Assembly: GCF_900129395.1 (NCBI RefSeq)
Contig: NZ_FQVP01000004.1
Location: forward strand, 496,001 to 560,000
DNA from: Pseudosulfitobacter pseudonitzschiae
Lineage (GTDB): Bacteria; Pseudomonadota; Alphaproteobacteria; Rhodobacterales; Rhodobacteraceae
Length of the DNA stretch: 64,000 nt
Direction: 5' to 3'
Below, piece by piece: positions 52,814 through 61,508 of this stretch; positions within the stretch are counted from its first letter, which is position 1; the number at the start of each line of letters is the position of its first letter. A program made the translations under genes and the position numbers. Under the pieces are notes generated by a model. It was not told where the DNA came from. It did no database searches and was given only the letters and a program-made list of their open reading frames with translations.

Positions 52814-54784
52814 TTGACCAAGACGCTGGAAGGCGCCGAAGGACTGCGGTCCGTACCGGCGTTGCTGCATCGCAATGCGACCCAGTTCGCAGATGCCCCC
52901 GCCTATCGTGAAAAAGAGTTTGGTATCTGGCAAAGCTGGACCTGGTCGCAGGCGCTTGAGGAAATCGAGGCGCTGGCCCTGGGGATGATTGACCTGGGCG
53001 TGGCCGAGGGCGATTTCGTCGCCGTGATCGGACGCAACCGGCCCCGGCTGTACTGGGCGATGATGTCGGCGCAGATGTGCGGTGCGATTCCGGTGCCCTT
53101 GTACAACGACGCGGCGGCCGAAGAGATGGCCTATACGCTCGGGCACTGCGGCGCGAAATACGTGGTCGCGGGCGATCAGGAACAAGTCGACAAGGTCATG
53201 GAAATCCAGGACCAGCTGCCGCAATTCGAAGAGATGATCTATCTCGACCCGCGTGGCTTGCGGAAATACGACCATGAAAAGCTGCGGTCGTATGAGCAGG
53301 TCCAGCACAACGGCCGCGCCAAGCGCGAGACGTTGATGGCCGAGATGAAGGCCCGCATTGCCAAGCTGGATTACGACAGCACCGCCGTGATGCTGTACAC
53401 CTCCGGCACCACCGGCAACCCCAAGGGCGTGGTGCTGAGCAATCGCAACGTCATCGAAACCTCGCGCACCAGTTCCGAGTTCGACGGGCTGCGCCAGACG
53501 GACGATATCCTTGCCTATCTGCCGATGGCATGGGTCGGCGATTTCATCTTTTCCGTCGGACAGGCGCTTTGGACGGGCTATTGCACCAATTGCCCCGAAA
53601 GCCCCGATACAATGATGACCGACCTGCGCGAGATCGGGCCGACCTATTACTTTGCCCCGCCGCGCGTGTTTGAAAACCAACTGACCAACGTGATGATCCG
53701 CATGGAGGACGCGAGCCGCCTGAAAAAGCGGATGTTCGATCATTTCATGGCGCATGCGCGCAAGGTCGGGCCGGACTTGCTGGATGGCAAACCCGTGGGC
53801 CTGATGGACCGGCTGAAATACAAGTTGGGTGATCTTCTGGTTTACGGGCCGCTGAAGAACACGCTGGGCTTTACCCGCGTGCGCGTCGGCTACACGGCAG
53901 GCGAGGCGATCGGGCCGGAAATCTTTGATTTCTACCGCTCGCTGGGGATCAACCTGAAACAGCTTTACGGCCAGACCGAGGCCACGGTTTACATCACCGC
54001 ACAGCCTGACGGACAGGTGCGCAGTGACACGGTGGGTGTGGTCTGTCCCGGGGTCGAGCTGAAGATCAACGACACCGGCGAGGTCTATTACCGCTCGCCC
54101 GGTGTGTTCGTCGAATATTACAAGAACCCCGAAAGCACCGCCGACACCAAGGACGCCGAAGGGTGGGTGGCCACGGGCGACGCGGGCTTTATCGAGCCTG
54201 ATACAGGCCATTTGCGCATCATCGACCGCGCCAAGGATGTGGGCAAGATGGCGGACGGGTCGCTGTTCGCGCCGAAATACGTCGAGAACAAGCTGAAGTT
54301 CTATCCCAACATTCTGGAAGCGGTCGTGTTCGGCAACGGGCGTGATGAATGCACGGCGTTCATCAACATCGACCTGACGGCGGTCAGCAACTGGGCCGAG
54401 CGCAACAACATCGCCTATGCGTCCTATCAGGAGCTTGCCGGGCACCCGCAGGTGCTGGCGACGATCCAGAGCCACGTGGAAGCGGTCAACCGTTCGGTCG
54501 CCGAGGACGAGATGCTGTCGGGCTGTCAGGTCCACCGCTTTGTCGTATTGCACAAGGAACTGGACGCCGACGACGGCGAACTGACCCGCACCCGCAAGGT
54601 ACGCCGCAAGAAGATCGAGGAGAAGTTCCACGACATCATCACGGCGCTGTACGACGGGTCCGACCAGATCAGCACGGTGACCGAAGTGACCTATGAGGAT
54701 GGCCGCAAGGGCGCGATCAAGGCGACGCTGGAGATCCGTCACGCGATGGTCCAGCCCGTCGCAACGCGGATGGCTGCGGAATGA
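52814..54784 (+). CDS. AMP-forming long-chain acyl-CoA synthetase
   Basis: The 656-residue ligase has the AMP-binding signature YTSGTTGNPKGVVLSN, the YGQTEATVYIT block, TGDAGFIEPDTGHL and a C-terminal KXRRKKIEE-like basic region (VRRKKIEEKF). It is of the FAA1/long-chain branch, which activates a carboxylic acid to its CoA thioester. Translation starts at TTG 52814, supported by GGAGGAG 6 bases before. It leads the branched-chain-type ABC transporter genes, so its substrate is probably what the transporter imports, perhaps an aromatic or branched acid rather than a fatty acid. Confidence 0.88.
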   Translation: MTKTLEGAEGLRSVPALLHRNATQFADAPAYREKEFGIWQSWTWSQALEEIEALALGMIDLGVAEGDFVAVIGRNRPRLYWAMMSAQMCGAIPVPLYNDAAAEEMAYTLGHCGAKYVVAGDQEQVDKVMEIQDQLPQFEEMIYLDPRGLRKYDHEKLRSYEQVQHNGRAKRETLMAEMKARIAKLDYDSTAVMLYTSGTTGNPKGVVLSNRNVIETSRTSSEFDGLRQTDDILAYLPMAWVGDFIFSVGQALWTGYCTNCPESPDTMMTDLREIGPTYYFAPPRVFENQLTNVMIRMEDASRLKKRMFDHFMAHARKVGPDLLDGKPVGLMDRLKYKLGDLLVYGPLKNTLGFTRVRVGYTAGEAIGPEIFDFYRSLGINLKQLYGQTEATVYITAQPDGQVRSDTVGVVCPGVELKINDTGEVYYRSPGVFVEYYKNPESTADTKDAEGWVATGDAGFIEPDTGHLRIIDRAKDVGKMADGSLFAPKYVENKLKFYPNILEAVVFGNGRDECTAFINIDLTAVSNWAERNNIAYASYQELAGHPQVLATIQSHVEAVNRSVAEDEMLSGCQVHRFVVLHKELDADDGELTRTRKVRRKKIEEKFHDIITALYDGSDQISTVTEVTYEDGRKGAIKATLEIRHAMVQPVATRMAAE

Positions 54785-54823
54785 TGGGGTTTGCATCTGT
54801 GTGCTCCGAGGCCGTTGCAAGTC

Positions 54824-54865
54824 GGTCCTTCGGGGGGGATTTTTTTGAACCAGAGAAGCAGGGGG
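54824..54865 (+). repeat. Dispersed intergenic repeat, class C (TTCG hairpin with T-tract), copy 2
   Basis: TCC-TTCG-GGG is followed by a T-run, then GAACCAGAGAAG, as in the copy at 27700-27735. It lies between the CoA ligase and livG genes of one cluster and could cause partial termination there. Confidence 0.6.
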
Positions 54866-54872
54866 ACGTGTG

Positions 54873-55691
54873 ATGCTGGATCAGGCAGACGGTTACACAA
54901 CCGCAGACGGGCGCAAGATTGGCCCCGTGGTGATGGAGATGAAGAACATCACCCTGCGCTTTGGCGGCGTCGAGGCGATCAAGGACATTTCTTTTGACAT
55001 CCGCGAGGGCGAAATCCGCGCGATCATCGGGCCGAACGGAGCGGGCAAGTCGTCGATGTTGAACGTGATCTCGGGCTTTTACGTGCCGCAAGAGGGGCAG
55101 GTATTCTATCAAGGCCAGCCGCGTCCGCCGATGAAACCATTTCAGGTGGCACGTCAGGGTATTGCGCGCACGTTCCAGAACATTGCGCTGTTCGAGGGCA
55201 TGACCGTGCTGGACAACGTCATGACGGGACGTTTGACCCACATGCAGACCGGCCTGTTCTGGCAGTCGATGTGGAAGGGCAAGGCCGAGGAAGAAGAGAC
55301 CGCCAACCGCGAAGTCGCGGAGAAGATCATCGACTTTCTCGAAATCCAGGCGATCCGCAAGACGCCGGTGGCGCGTCTGCCCTACGGTCTGAAAAAGCGG
55401 GTCGAACTGGCGCGGGCGCTGGCCGCCGAGCCGTCTCTGCTGCTGCTGGACGAGCCTATGGCGGGCATGAACGTCGAGGAAAAAGAGGACATGAGCCGCT
55501 TTATTCTGGATGTGAACGATGAATTCGGCACCACCATCGCCCTGATCGAACACGACATGGGCGTGGTGATGGACCTGAGCGACCGCGTGGTGGTGATGGA
55601 TTACGGCAAGAAAATCGGCGACGGCACCCCGGACGAGGTGCGCAACAATCAGGACGTGATCGACGCCTATCTGGGGGTGGCTCATGACTGA
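54873..55691 (+). CDS. livG: LivG-type ABC transporter ATP-binding protein
   Basis: The 272-residue ATPase shows Walker A GPNGAGKSS, signature region LPYGLKKRVELARAL and Walker B LLLLDEPMAGMN, with the switch His in LIEHDMGVVMDL. The signature is the LivG subtype of the branched-chain amino acid (HAAT) family. The ATG at 54873 follows GGGGGA at 6 bases. It works with LivF, LivH and LivM and the binding protein encoded in the same cluster. Confidence 0.92.
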   Translation: MLDQADGYTTADGRKIGPVVMEMKNITLRFGGVEAIKDISFDIREGEIRAIIGPNGAGKSSMLNVISGFYVPQEGQVFYQGQPRPPMKPFQVARQGIARTFQNIALFEGMTVLDNVMTGRLTHMQTGLFWQSMWKGKAEEEETANREVAEKIIDFLEIQAIRKTPVARLPYGLKKRVELARALAAEPSLLLLDEPMAGMNVEEKEDMSRFILDVNDEFGTTIALIEHDMGVVMDLSDRVVVMDYGKKIGDGTPDEVRNNQDVIDAYLGVAHD

Positions 55692-55723
55692 TGCAAAGAT
55701 TTGGAATGTGAAGGAACTGCGCG

Positions 55724-56740
55724 ATGTCTGAGGCTTTTCTCTATACGGTCGAGGTGTTCCTGAACGGGCTGATGGCGGGCGTTCTTTATGCGCTGGTCGC
55801 GCTGGGCTTTGTGTTGATTTACAAGGCATCGGGCATTTTCAACTTTGCCCAAGGGGTTATGGCGCTGTTTGCGGCCATGACGCTGGTCGGTTTTCAGAAC
55901 GGACAGGTGCCGTTCGCGCATCTGATCAACGCGACCTTCGGGCTTCATGTCACCAACTTTGGCTGGAACCTGCATTCGGTTGTCGCGGTTTTCCTGACCG
56001 TGCTGGTGATGATCTTGCTGGCATGGGCGGTGCAGCGGTTCGTGTTCCGGCATCTGGTCGGGCAAGAGCCAATCATCCTGTTCATGGCGACCATCGGTCT
56101 GGCCTATTTCCTTGAAGGGTTGGCGGACCTGATGTGGGGGTCCGAGATCAAGACGCTGGATCTGTGCTGGTCCGCAGGGCACTGCCTGCCGCAGGGGGGG
56201 AACTTCTGGATCGAAGATATGACCGCTGGTCTGGGTGGCGAAGGCTTCTATGGGTTTTTCATCGACAGTCTGGATATCGTCGCGGCGGTTGTGGCGATGG
56301 TTCTGGTGGCGGCCCTTGTGGCCTTTGCCCAATACACCAAACAGGGCCGCGCGATGCGGGCCGTGGCGGATGACCATCAGGCGGCGCTTTCCGTCGGCGT
56401 ATCGTTGAACTTTATCTGGATACTTGTGTGGTCGCTGGCGGGCTTTGTCGCCCTTGTGGCGGGCATCATGTGGGGCGCGAAATCAGGTGTTCAGTTCTCG
56501 CTCTCGCTGATCGCGCTCAAGGCGCTGCCGGTGCTGATGCTGGGCGGGTTCACCTCGATCCCGGGCGCCATTGTCGGCGGGTTGATCATCGGCGTGGGCG
56601 AGAAGCTGTTCGAGTTCCTGATCGGCGCGCCCTTCCTTGGCGGCGCTACTGAAAACTGGTTCGCCTATATGCTGGCGCTGTTGTTCCTGGTGTTCCGTCC
56701 GCAAGGCCTGTTCGGGGAGAAGATCATTGAACGTGTTTGA
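55724..56740 (+). CDS. livH: LivH-type ABC transporter permease
   Basis: The 338-residue inner-membrane permease has about eight helices and the LivH hallmarks: GLMAGVLYALVALGFVLIYK, the GRAMRAVADD-type EAA loop and SLIALKALPVLMLGGFTSIPGAIVGG. It is longer than E. coli LivH (308) with an insertion near residues 145-185 that contains two cysteines (LCWSAGHCLP) and may face the periplasm. It is preceded by AAGGAA and by a 15-codon micro-ORF overlapping livG and the start of livH. Confidence 0.92.
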   Translation: MSEAFLYTVEVFLNGLMAGVLYALVALGFVLIYKASGIFNFAQGVMALFAAMTLVGFQNGQVPFAHLINATFGLHVTNFGWNLHSVVAVFLTVLVMILLAWAVQRFVFRHLVGQEPIILFMATIGLAYFLEGLADLMWGSEIKTLDLCWSAGHCLPQGGNFWIEDMTAGLGGEGFYGFFIDSLDIVAAVVAMVLVAALVAFAQYTKQGRAMRAVADDHQAALSVGVSLNFIWILVWSLAGFVALVAGIMWGAKSGVQFSLSLIALKALPVLMLGGFTSIPGAIVGGLIIGVGEKLFEFLIGAPFLGGATENWFAYMLALLFLVFRPQGLFGEKIIERV

Positions 56741-56756
56741 TCTGACCGAAGCAGCA

Positions 56757-56808
56757 GCGGGGGCCAGCCCCCGCGCCCCCGGGATATTGACAGCCAAAAG
56801 AATGAAAA
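56757..56808 (+). repeat. Dispersed intergenic hairpin repeat, tail class B, copy 2
   Basis: The stem GCGGGGG / CCCCCGC is followed by GCCCCCGGGATATTGACAGC and AAAAGAATGAAAAG. It matches the copy at 15026-15071 in layout and tail and lies between livH and livM. Confidence 0.55.
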
Positions 56809-56833
56809 GCCTGCGGGCTGTGGGAGTACTCTG

Positions 56834-57910
56834 ATGTTTTATCGTGAAGCGGGCGAATTTCGCACGACCTACAAGGAAGACAGCCAGACCTTTCCGATCC
56901 GGTTCGACCGGTGGCGCTATTACTTTGTGCTGTTCGTGGCAATCTGTGTCATTCCGTTCATGGTCAACGACTATTGGGTGAACTCGATTTTCCTGCCCTT
57001 CCTGATCTATGCGATTGCGGCAATCGGGCTGAACATTCTTGTGGGTTATTGCGGGCAGGTGTCGCTGGGTACGGGCGGGTTCATGGCGGTGGGGGCCTAT
57101 GCCTGCTACAAGCTGATGACGGCCTTTCCCGATGTGAGCATGTTCATTCACGTGATCCTTGCCGGGGTGATCACGGCAGGCGTCGGCATGTTGTTCGGCC
57201 TGCCATCGCTGCGGATCAAGGGGTTTTACCTGGCCGTGGCGACGCTGGCGGCGCAGTTCTTTCTGGTGTGGTTGTTCAACCGCGTGCCGTGGTTCTACAA
57301 CTATTCCGCATCCGGCCAGATCAACGCACCCGAGCGTGATACCTTTGGCATCCTGATCACCGGACCGAACACCGAAGCCTGGGCCACCTATGTGTTCTGC
57401 CTGATCTTTACCGTGGTCAGCGCCATCATCGCGCGCAACCTGACGCGCGGGTCGGTGGGGCGTAAATGGATGGCGATCCGGGACATGGACATTGCGGCCG
57501 AAATCATCGGGGTGAACCCGCTGACCGCCAAGCTGAGTGCCTTTGCCATCTCGTCGTTCTTTGTCGGCATCTCGGGCGCGTTGTTCTTCAGCGTCTATCT
57601 GGGCGCCGTTGAAGTGGGCGAAGCCTTTGGCATCAACAAGTCGTTCCTGGTGCTGTTCATGATCATCATTGGCGGATTGGGCAGCATTTTCGGCAGCTTT
57701 GCCGGGGCTGCGTTCCTGGTGTTGCTGCCCGTGGCGCTGAAAGTTGTGGGCGTGGACTGGTTGGGCTGGCCCACCGACATCGTGGCGCATTTGCAGCTGG
57801 TGATCGTCGGGGCGCTGATCATCGTGTTCCTGATCGCCGAACCCCATGGCATCGCGCAGCTGTGGCGCGTGACAAAGGAAAAACTGAGATTGTGGCCGTT
57901 CCCGCATTAA
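56834..57910 (+). CDS. livM: LivM-type ABC transporter permease
   Basis: The 358-residue permease has about nine helices with the LivM hallmarks GYCGQVSLGTGGFMAVGAYA, GLPSLRIKGFYLAVATLAAQF and IRDMDIAAEIIGVNPLTAKLSAFAISSFF. It should pair with LivH to form the channel. It has a soluble N-terminal stretch of about 30 residues. The start is preceded by GGGAG. The cluster order livG-livH-livM-binding protein-livF is common in Rhodobacterales aromatic-acid and amide uptake loci. Confidence 0.93.
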   Translation: MFYREAGEFRTTYKEDSQTFPIRFDRWRYYFVLFVAICVIPFMVNDYWVNSIFLPFLIYAIAAIGLNILVGYCGQVSLGTGGFMAVGAYACYKLMTAFPDVSMFIHVILAGVITAGVGMLFGLPSLRIKGFYLAVATLAAQFFLVWLFNRVPWFYNYSASGQINAPERDTFGILITGPNTEAWATYVFCLIFTVVSAIIARNLTRGSVGRKWMAIRDMDIAAEIIGVNPLTAKLSAFAISSFFVGISGALFFSVYLGAVEVGEAFGINKSFLVLFMIIIGGLGSIFGSFAGAAFLVLLPVALKVVGVDWLGWPTDIVAHLQLVIVGALIIVFLIAEPHGIAQLWRVTKEKLRLWPFPH

Positions 57911-58005
57911 CGGGGGCGGTCGTCAAGACCGGCGGGGGCCTACAATCCCGCACTGCGCTGGTTCCGCGAGGGGCCACATCGGAAAAACCAAGGGAGGAAA
58001 CACCG

Positions 58006-59289
58006 ATGAAGATGAAGTTTGCAACAATGGCTGTTGCTGCTGTTATGGCGGCAGGCCCGGTTATGGCGGACCTTGTGTTCCCATCGCTGAGCTATCGGAC
58101 CGGGCCTTACGCGGCCAGCGGCATCCCGTTTGCGGATGGTTATGCCGATTACTTCACCCTGCTGAACGAGCGGGATGGCGGCATCGGAGGTGCCAAAATC
58201 CGTGTGCCCGAATGCGAAACCGGCTATAACACCGAAAAAGGTGTGGAATGCTACGAATCCACCAAGGGTGAAGGCGCGTTGGTCTATCAGCCGCTGTCCA
58301 CCGGCATCACCTATCAGCTGATCCCCAAGGCGACAGCGGACGGCATCCCGATCCATTCGATGGGCTATGGCCGGACGTCGGCAGCCAACGGCAAAGTGTT
58401 CCGTGACGTGTTCAACTATCCGGCCAACTATTGGGACGGTGCTTCGGGCGCGATCAACTATCTGCTGGACGAGAACGGTGACGACATCAAAGGCAAGAAG
58501 ATTGCCTTGGTCTACCACAACTCGGCCTACGGCAAGGAACCGATCCGCACCTTGGAAGAGCTGCAAAAGACGCACGGTTTCGAGCTGACGTTGCTGCCCG
58601 TTGACCACCCCGGTCAGGAGCAGAAATCGCAGTGGCTGCAAATCCGCCGTGAAAAGCCTGACTACGTGATCATGTGGGGCTGGGGCGTGATGAACCAGGT
58701 CGCGATCCAAGAGGCTGTGAACATCCGCTATCCGATGGAGAACTTCATCGGTGTGTGGTGGTCGGGTTCCGAAGCGGACGTGATCCCCGCCGGTGCGGCG
58801 GCCAATGGCTACAAGGCGCTGACCTTCCACGGTGTTGGCAAGGATTATCCGATCTATGACGATATCCAGAAATACGTTGTGGACACCGGCAAAGCCGCCG
58901 GCGCGGGCGACCAGATCGGGACGGTTCAGTACAACCGTGGCATGTACGCCGCGATGCTGGCCGCCGAAGCTGCGAAAACCGCGCAGGAAATCCACGGCAC
59001 GCCGGATATCGACGCCAAGATGATGCGCGACGGTATGGAGGCGCTGGAGATCACCGAGGCGAAGATGGCCGCTCTGGGTCTTCCCAACTTTGGCCCCGAG
59101 TTCAAGGTGTCGTGCGAAGAGCACGGTGGTCCAGGCCTGGTGGGCGTGACCCAGTGGGATGCAGCCGCTGGCACGTGGAATGTCATCTCTGACTATAAAC
59201 CCACCGACCGTGAGTTGATCAGCCGTCTGGTGGCCGAAGATTCGGCAGCTTACGCGGCTGAAAACAACATCGAACCCGGCTGTAACTAA
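58006..59289 (+). CDS. Periplasmic substrate-binding protein of the LivFGHM-type transporter
   Basis: The 427-residue receptor has a signal peptide (MKMKFATMAVAAVMAAGPVMA) and the type I periplasmic-binding fold of the LivK/HAAT family, for example GASGAINYLLDENGDDIKGKKIALVYHN. At this length it is nearer to the aromatic/amide receptors than to the 345-residue LivK of E. coli. The GGAGG before 58006 is strong, suited to a highly made binding protein. The ligand is unknown; the flanking CoA ligases suggest a carboxylic acid. Confidence 0.9.
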   Translation: MKMKFATMAVAAVMAAGPVMADLVFPSLSYRTGPYAASGIPFADGYADYFTLLNERDGGIGGAKIRVPECETGYNTEKGVECYESTKGEGALVYQPLSTGITYQLIPKATADGIPIHSMGYGRTSAANGKVFRDVFNYPANYWDGASGAINYLLDENGDDIKGKKIALVYHNSAYGKEPIRTLEELQKTHGFELTLLPVDHPGQEQKSQWLQIRREKPDYVIMWGWGVMNQVAIQEAVNIRYPMENFIGVWWSGSEADVIPAGAAANGYKALTFHGVGKDYPIYDDIQKYVVDTGKAAGAGDQIGTVQYNRGMYAAMLAAEAAKTAQEIHGTPDIDAKMMRDGMEALEITEAKMAALGLPNFGPEFKVSCEEHGGPGLVGVTQWDAAAGTWNVISDYKPTDRELISRLVAEDSAAYAAENNIEPGCN

Positions 59290-59360
59290 GTCGAACCCTC
59301 CGGCGGCGCGTCCGTGTCGCCGGAGTTTTCCCAAACACCACCAAACGGGGCAGGTTGACC

Positions 59361-60185
59361 ATGCTTGATGCCGGAAAAACTGACGAGACCTTGCTTGAGG
59401 TCAACAACATCGAGGTGATCTACAATCACGTCATCCTGGTGCTGAAAGGTGTCAGCCTGTCGGTGCCCAAGGGCGGGATCACCGCATTGCTGGGCGGCAA
59501 CGGCGCGGGCAAGACCACGACGCTGAAGGCCATCAGCGGCTTGCTGGCCTCGGAGCGTGGTGAAGTCACCAAAGGCTCGATCAAATACCGCGGTGATGTG
59601 ATCCAGCATACCGACCCTGCCGAAACCGTGAAACGCGGTGTAGTGCAGGTGATGGAGGGCCGCCATTGTTTTGAGCATCTGACCATCGAGGAAAACCTGC
59701 TGACCGGGGCCTATACGCGCACCGACGGCAAGGGCGCCATCGCGGCAGACCTCGAAATGGTTTACAACTATTTTCCGCGTCTGCGCGAGCGGCGCAAATC
59801 CCAGGCGGGGTACACCTCGGGTGGGGAACAACAGATGTGTGCGATCGGTCGCGCCCTGATGAGCCGCCCCGAGACGATCCTGCTGGACGAACCCAGCATG
59901 GGTCTGGCGCCGCAGTTGGTGGAACAGATTTTCTCGATCGTGAAATCGGTGAACGAAAACGAAGGCGTGTCCTTCCTGCTGGCCGAACAGAACACCAACG
60001 TGGCACTGCGGTTCGCGCATTACGGCTATATTCTGGAGTCGGGCCGCGTGGTGATGGACGGCCCCGCCGCTGAGCTGCGCGAAAACCCGGACGTGAAGGA
60101 ATTCTATCTGGGCATGTCCGACGAAGGCCGCAAATCGTTCCGCGATGTGCGGTCCTACCGCCGGCGCAAGCGTTGGCTGAGCTGA
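59361..60185 (+). CDS. livF: LivF-type ABC transporter ATP-binding protein
   Basis: The second ATPase, 274 residues: Walker A GGNGAGKTT, signature SGGEQQMCAIGRAL and Walker B ILLDEPSMGLAP, the last typical of LivF. Translation may begin at ATG 59361 or TTG 59355; both follow GGGGCAGG. The C terminus ends in a basic run, RSYRRRKRWLS, unlike E. coli LivF. It pairs with LivG. Confidence 0.92.
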   Translation: MLDAGKTDETLLEVNNIEVIYNHVILVLKGVSLSVPKGGITALLGGNGAGKTTTLKAISGLLASERGEVTKGSIKYRGDVIQHTDPAETVKRGVVQVMEGRHCFEHLTIEENLLTGAYTRTDGKGAIAADLEMVYNYFPRLRERRKSQAGYTSGGEQQMCAIGRALMSRPETILLDEPSMGLAPQLVEQIFSIVKSVNENEGVSFLLAEQNTNVALRFAHYGYILESGRVVMDGPAAELRENPDVKEFYLGMSDEGRKSFRDVRSYRRRKRWLS

Positions 60186-60234
60186 GCAAGACCGATCCGC
60201 GCAACACTTGACCACACGAACAGGACATTTTCCG

Positions 60235-61440
60235 ATGCCGCACACAGCGTATTTTGACGATCTGGAAACCCGCAGTGCAGACCAGCGGCTGGCTGAACAG
60301 GCCGCGTTGCTGCGCACGCGGCTGGCCTCGATCACCCATGCGCCTGCCGATTGGCGTGATGCGGCGGCGTCGGTGCAGGGCCATGAAGATCTGGTAAAGC
60401 TGCCGGTGATGCGCAAGTCCGACCTGTCGGCGTGGCAAAAGGAGAACCCGCCTTTTGGTGGGATCGCTGTCAGCAATGTGGCGCATGTGTTTCAGTCTCC
60501 CGGACCGATCTATGAACCCGGCGGGATCAGCCACGACTGGTGGCGGATGGGCCGTTTCCTGCACGCGGCGGGCATTGGCAAGGGCGATATCGTCCAGAAC
60601 TGCTTTGGCTATCACCTGACGCCTGCGGGCATGATCTTTGAATCCGGCGCGCGGGCGGTGGGGGCGGCGGTGCTGCCTGCGGGGACGGGACAGACCGAAT
60701 TGCAGGTGATTGCGGCGCGCGATATCGGCACCACGGCTTATGCGGGCACGCCGGATTACCTGAAGGTCATCCTGGACAAGGCCGACGAGATGGGCGTGAC
60801 GCTGAAACTGTCGCGTGCGGTCGTGGGCGGTGGCGCGCTGTTCCCCAGCTTGCGCCAGGAATATGCGGATCGCGGCATTGCCTGTTTGCAGTCCTATGCC
60901 ACCGCCGATCTGGGCAACATCGCATATGAAAGTGCAGCGATGGAGGGCATGATCGTCGATGAAGGCGTGATCGTCGAAATCCTGACCCCCGGCACCGGCA
61001 ATCCGGTCGAGCCGGGCGAAGTGGGCGAGGTTGTCGTGACGTCCTTGAACCCCGACTATCCGTTGATCCGCTTTGCCACCGGCGACATGAGCGCGGTGCT
61101 TGCGGGGCAAAGCCCCTGCGGGCGCACCAACATGCGCATCAAGGGCTGGATGGGCCGGGCCGACCAGACGACGAAGATCAAGGGCATGTTCGTACGTCCC
61201 GAACAGGTGGCCGCTTTGGTCGCCAAACACCCCGAGATCGCGCGTGCCCGTGTGGTCGCCCAACGCGATGGCCAGCAGGACGCCATGACAGTGCAGATCG
61301 AAGCCGAAGGCGGCGATATGCAGACCTATGCCGCCAGCGTGGTCGATACGCTGAAGCTGAAAGGCGCGGTCGAGATTGTGCCCGTTGGCAGCCTGCCGCG
61401 TGACGGGCTGGTGATCGAGGATCAGCGCAGCTACGACTGA
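60235..61440 (+). CDS. Phenylacetate-CoA ligase-like AMP-binding enzyme
   Basis: The 401-residue protein belongs to the PaaK branch of AMP-forming ligases. Seen motifs include QSPGPIYEPGGISHDWW, AYAGTPDYLKVIL, YATADLGNIAYE and GRADQTTKIKGMFVRPEQV, the last being the family's C-terminal hinge. It lacks the long N terminus of the first ligase of the cluster. Aryl or arylalkyl acids are the usual substrates. Two ligases of different families with one importer suggest either two substrates or two steps. ATG 60235 is chosen with AGGA about 9 bases upstream. Confidence 0.86.
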   Translation: MPHTAYFDDLETRSADQRLAEQAALLRTRLASITHAPADWRDAAASVQGHEDLVKLPVMRKSDLSAWQKENPPFGGIAVSNVAHVFQSPGPIYEPGGISHDWWRMGRFLHAAGIGKGDIVQNCFGYHLTPAGMIFESGARAVGAAVLPAGTGQTELQVIAARDIGTTAYAGTPDYLKVILDKADEMGVTLKLSRAVVGGGALFPSLRQEYADRGIACLQSYATADLGNIAYESAAMEGMIVDEGVIVEILTPGTGNPVEPGEVGEVVVTSLNPDYPLIRFATGDMSAVLAGQSPCGRTNMRIKGWMGRADQTTKIKGMFVRPEQVAALVAKHPEIARARVVAQRDGQQDAMTVQIEAEGGDMQTYAASVVDTLKLKGAVEIVPVGSLPRDGLVIEDQRSYD

Positions 61441-61449
61441 GGCTGGTTC

Positions 61450-61507
61450 GGGCGCTCTGCCCCCGCGCCTGCGGCGCTCCCCCGGAGTTTATCCGGCAAG
61501 ATGAAGG
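61450..61507 (+). repeat. Dispersed intergenic hairpin repeat, tail class A, copy 3
   Basis: GGGC-GCTCT-GCCC and GCGCC-TGC-GGCGC hairpins precede CCCCGGAGTTTATCCGGC and AAGATGAAGG. It fills the 68-base space between the convergent ligase and glutaredoxin-MauE genes, ending next to the latter's stop. Confidence 0.75.
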
Positions 61508-61508
61508 T

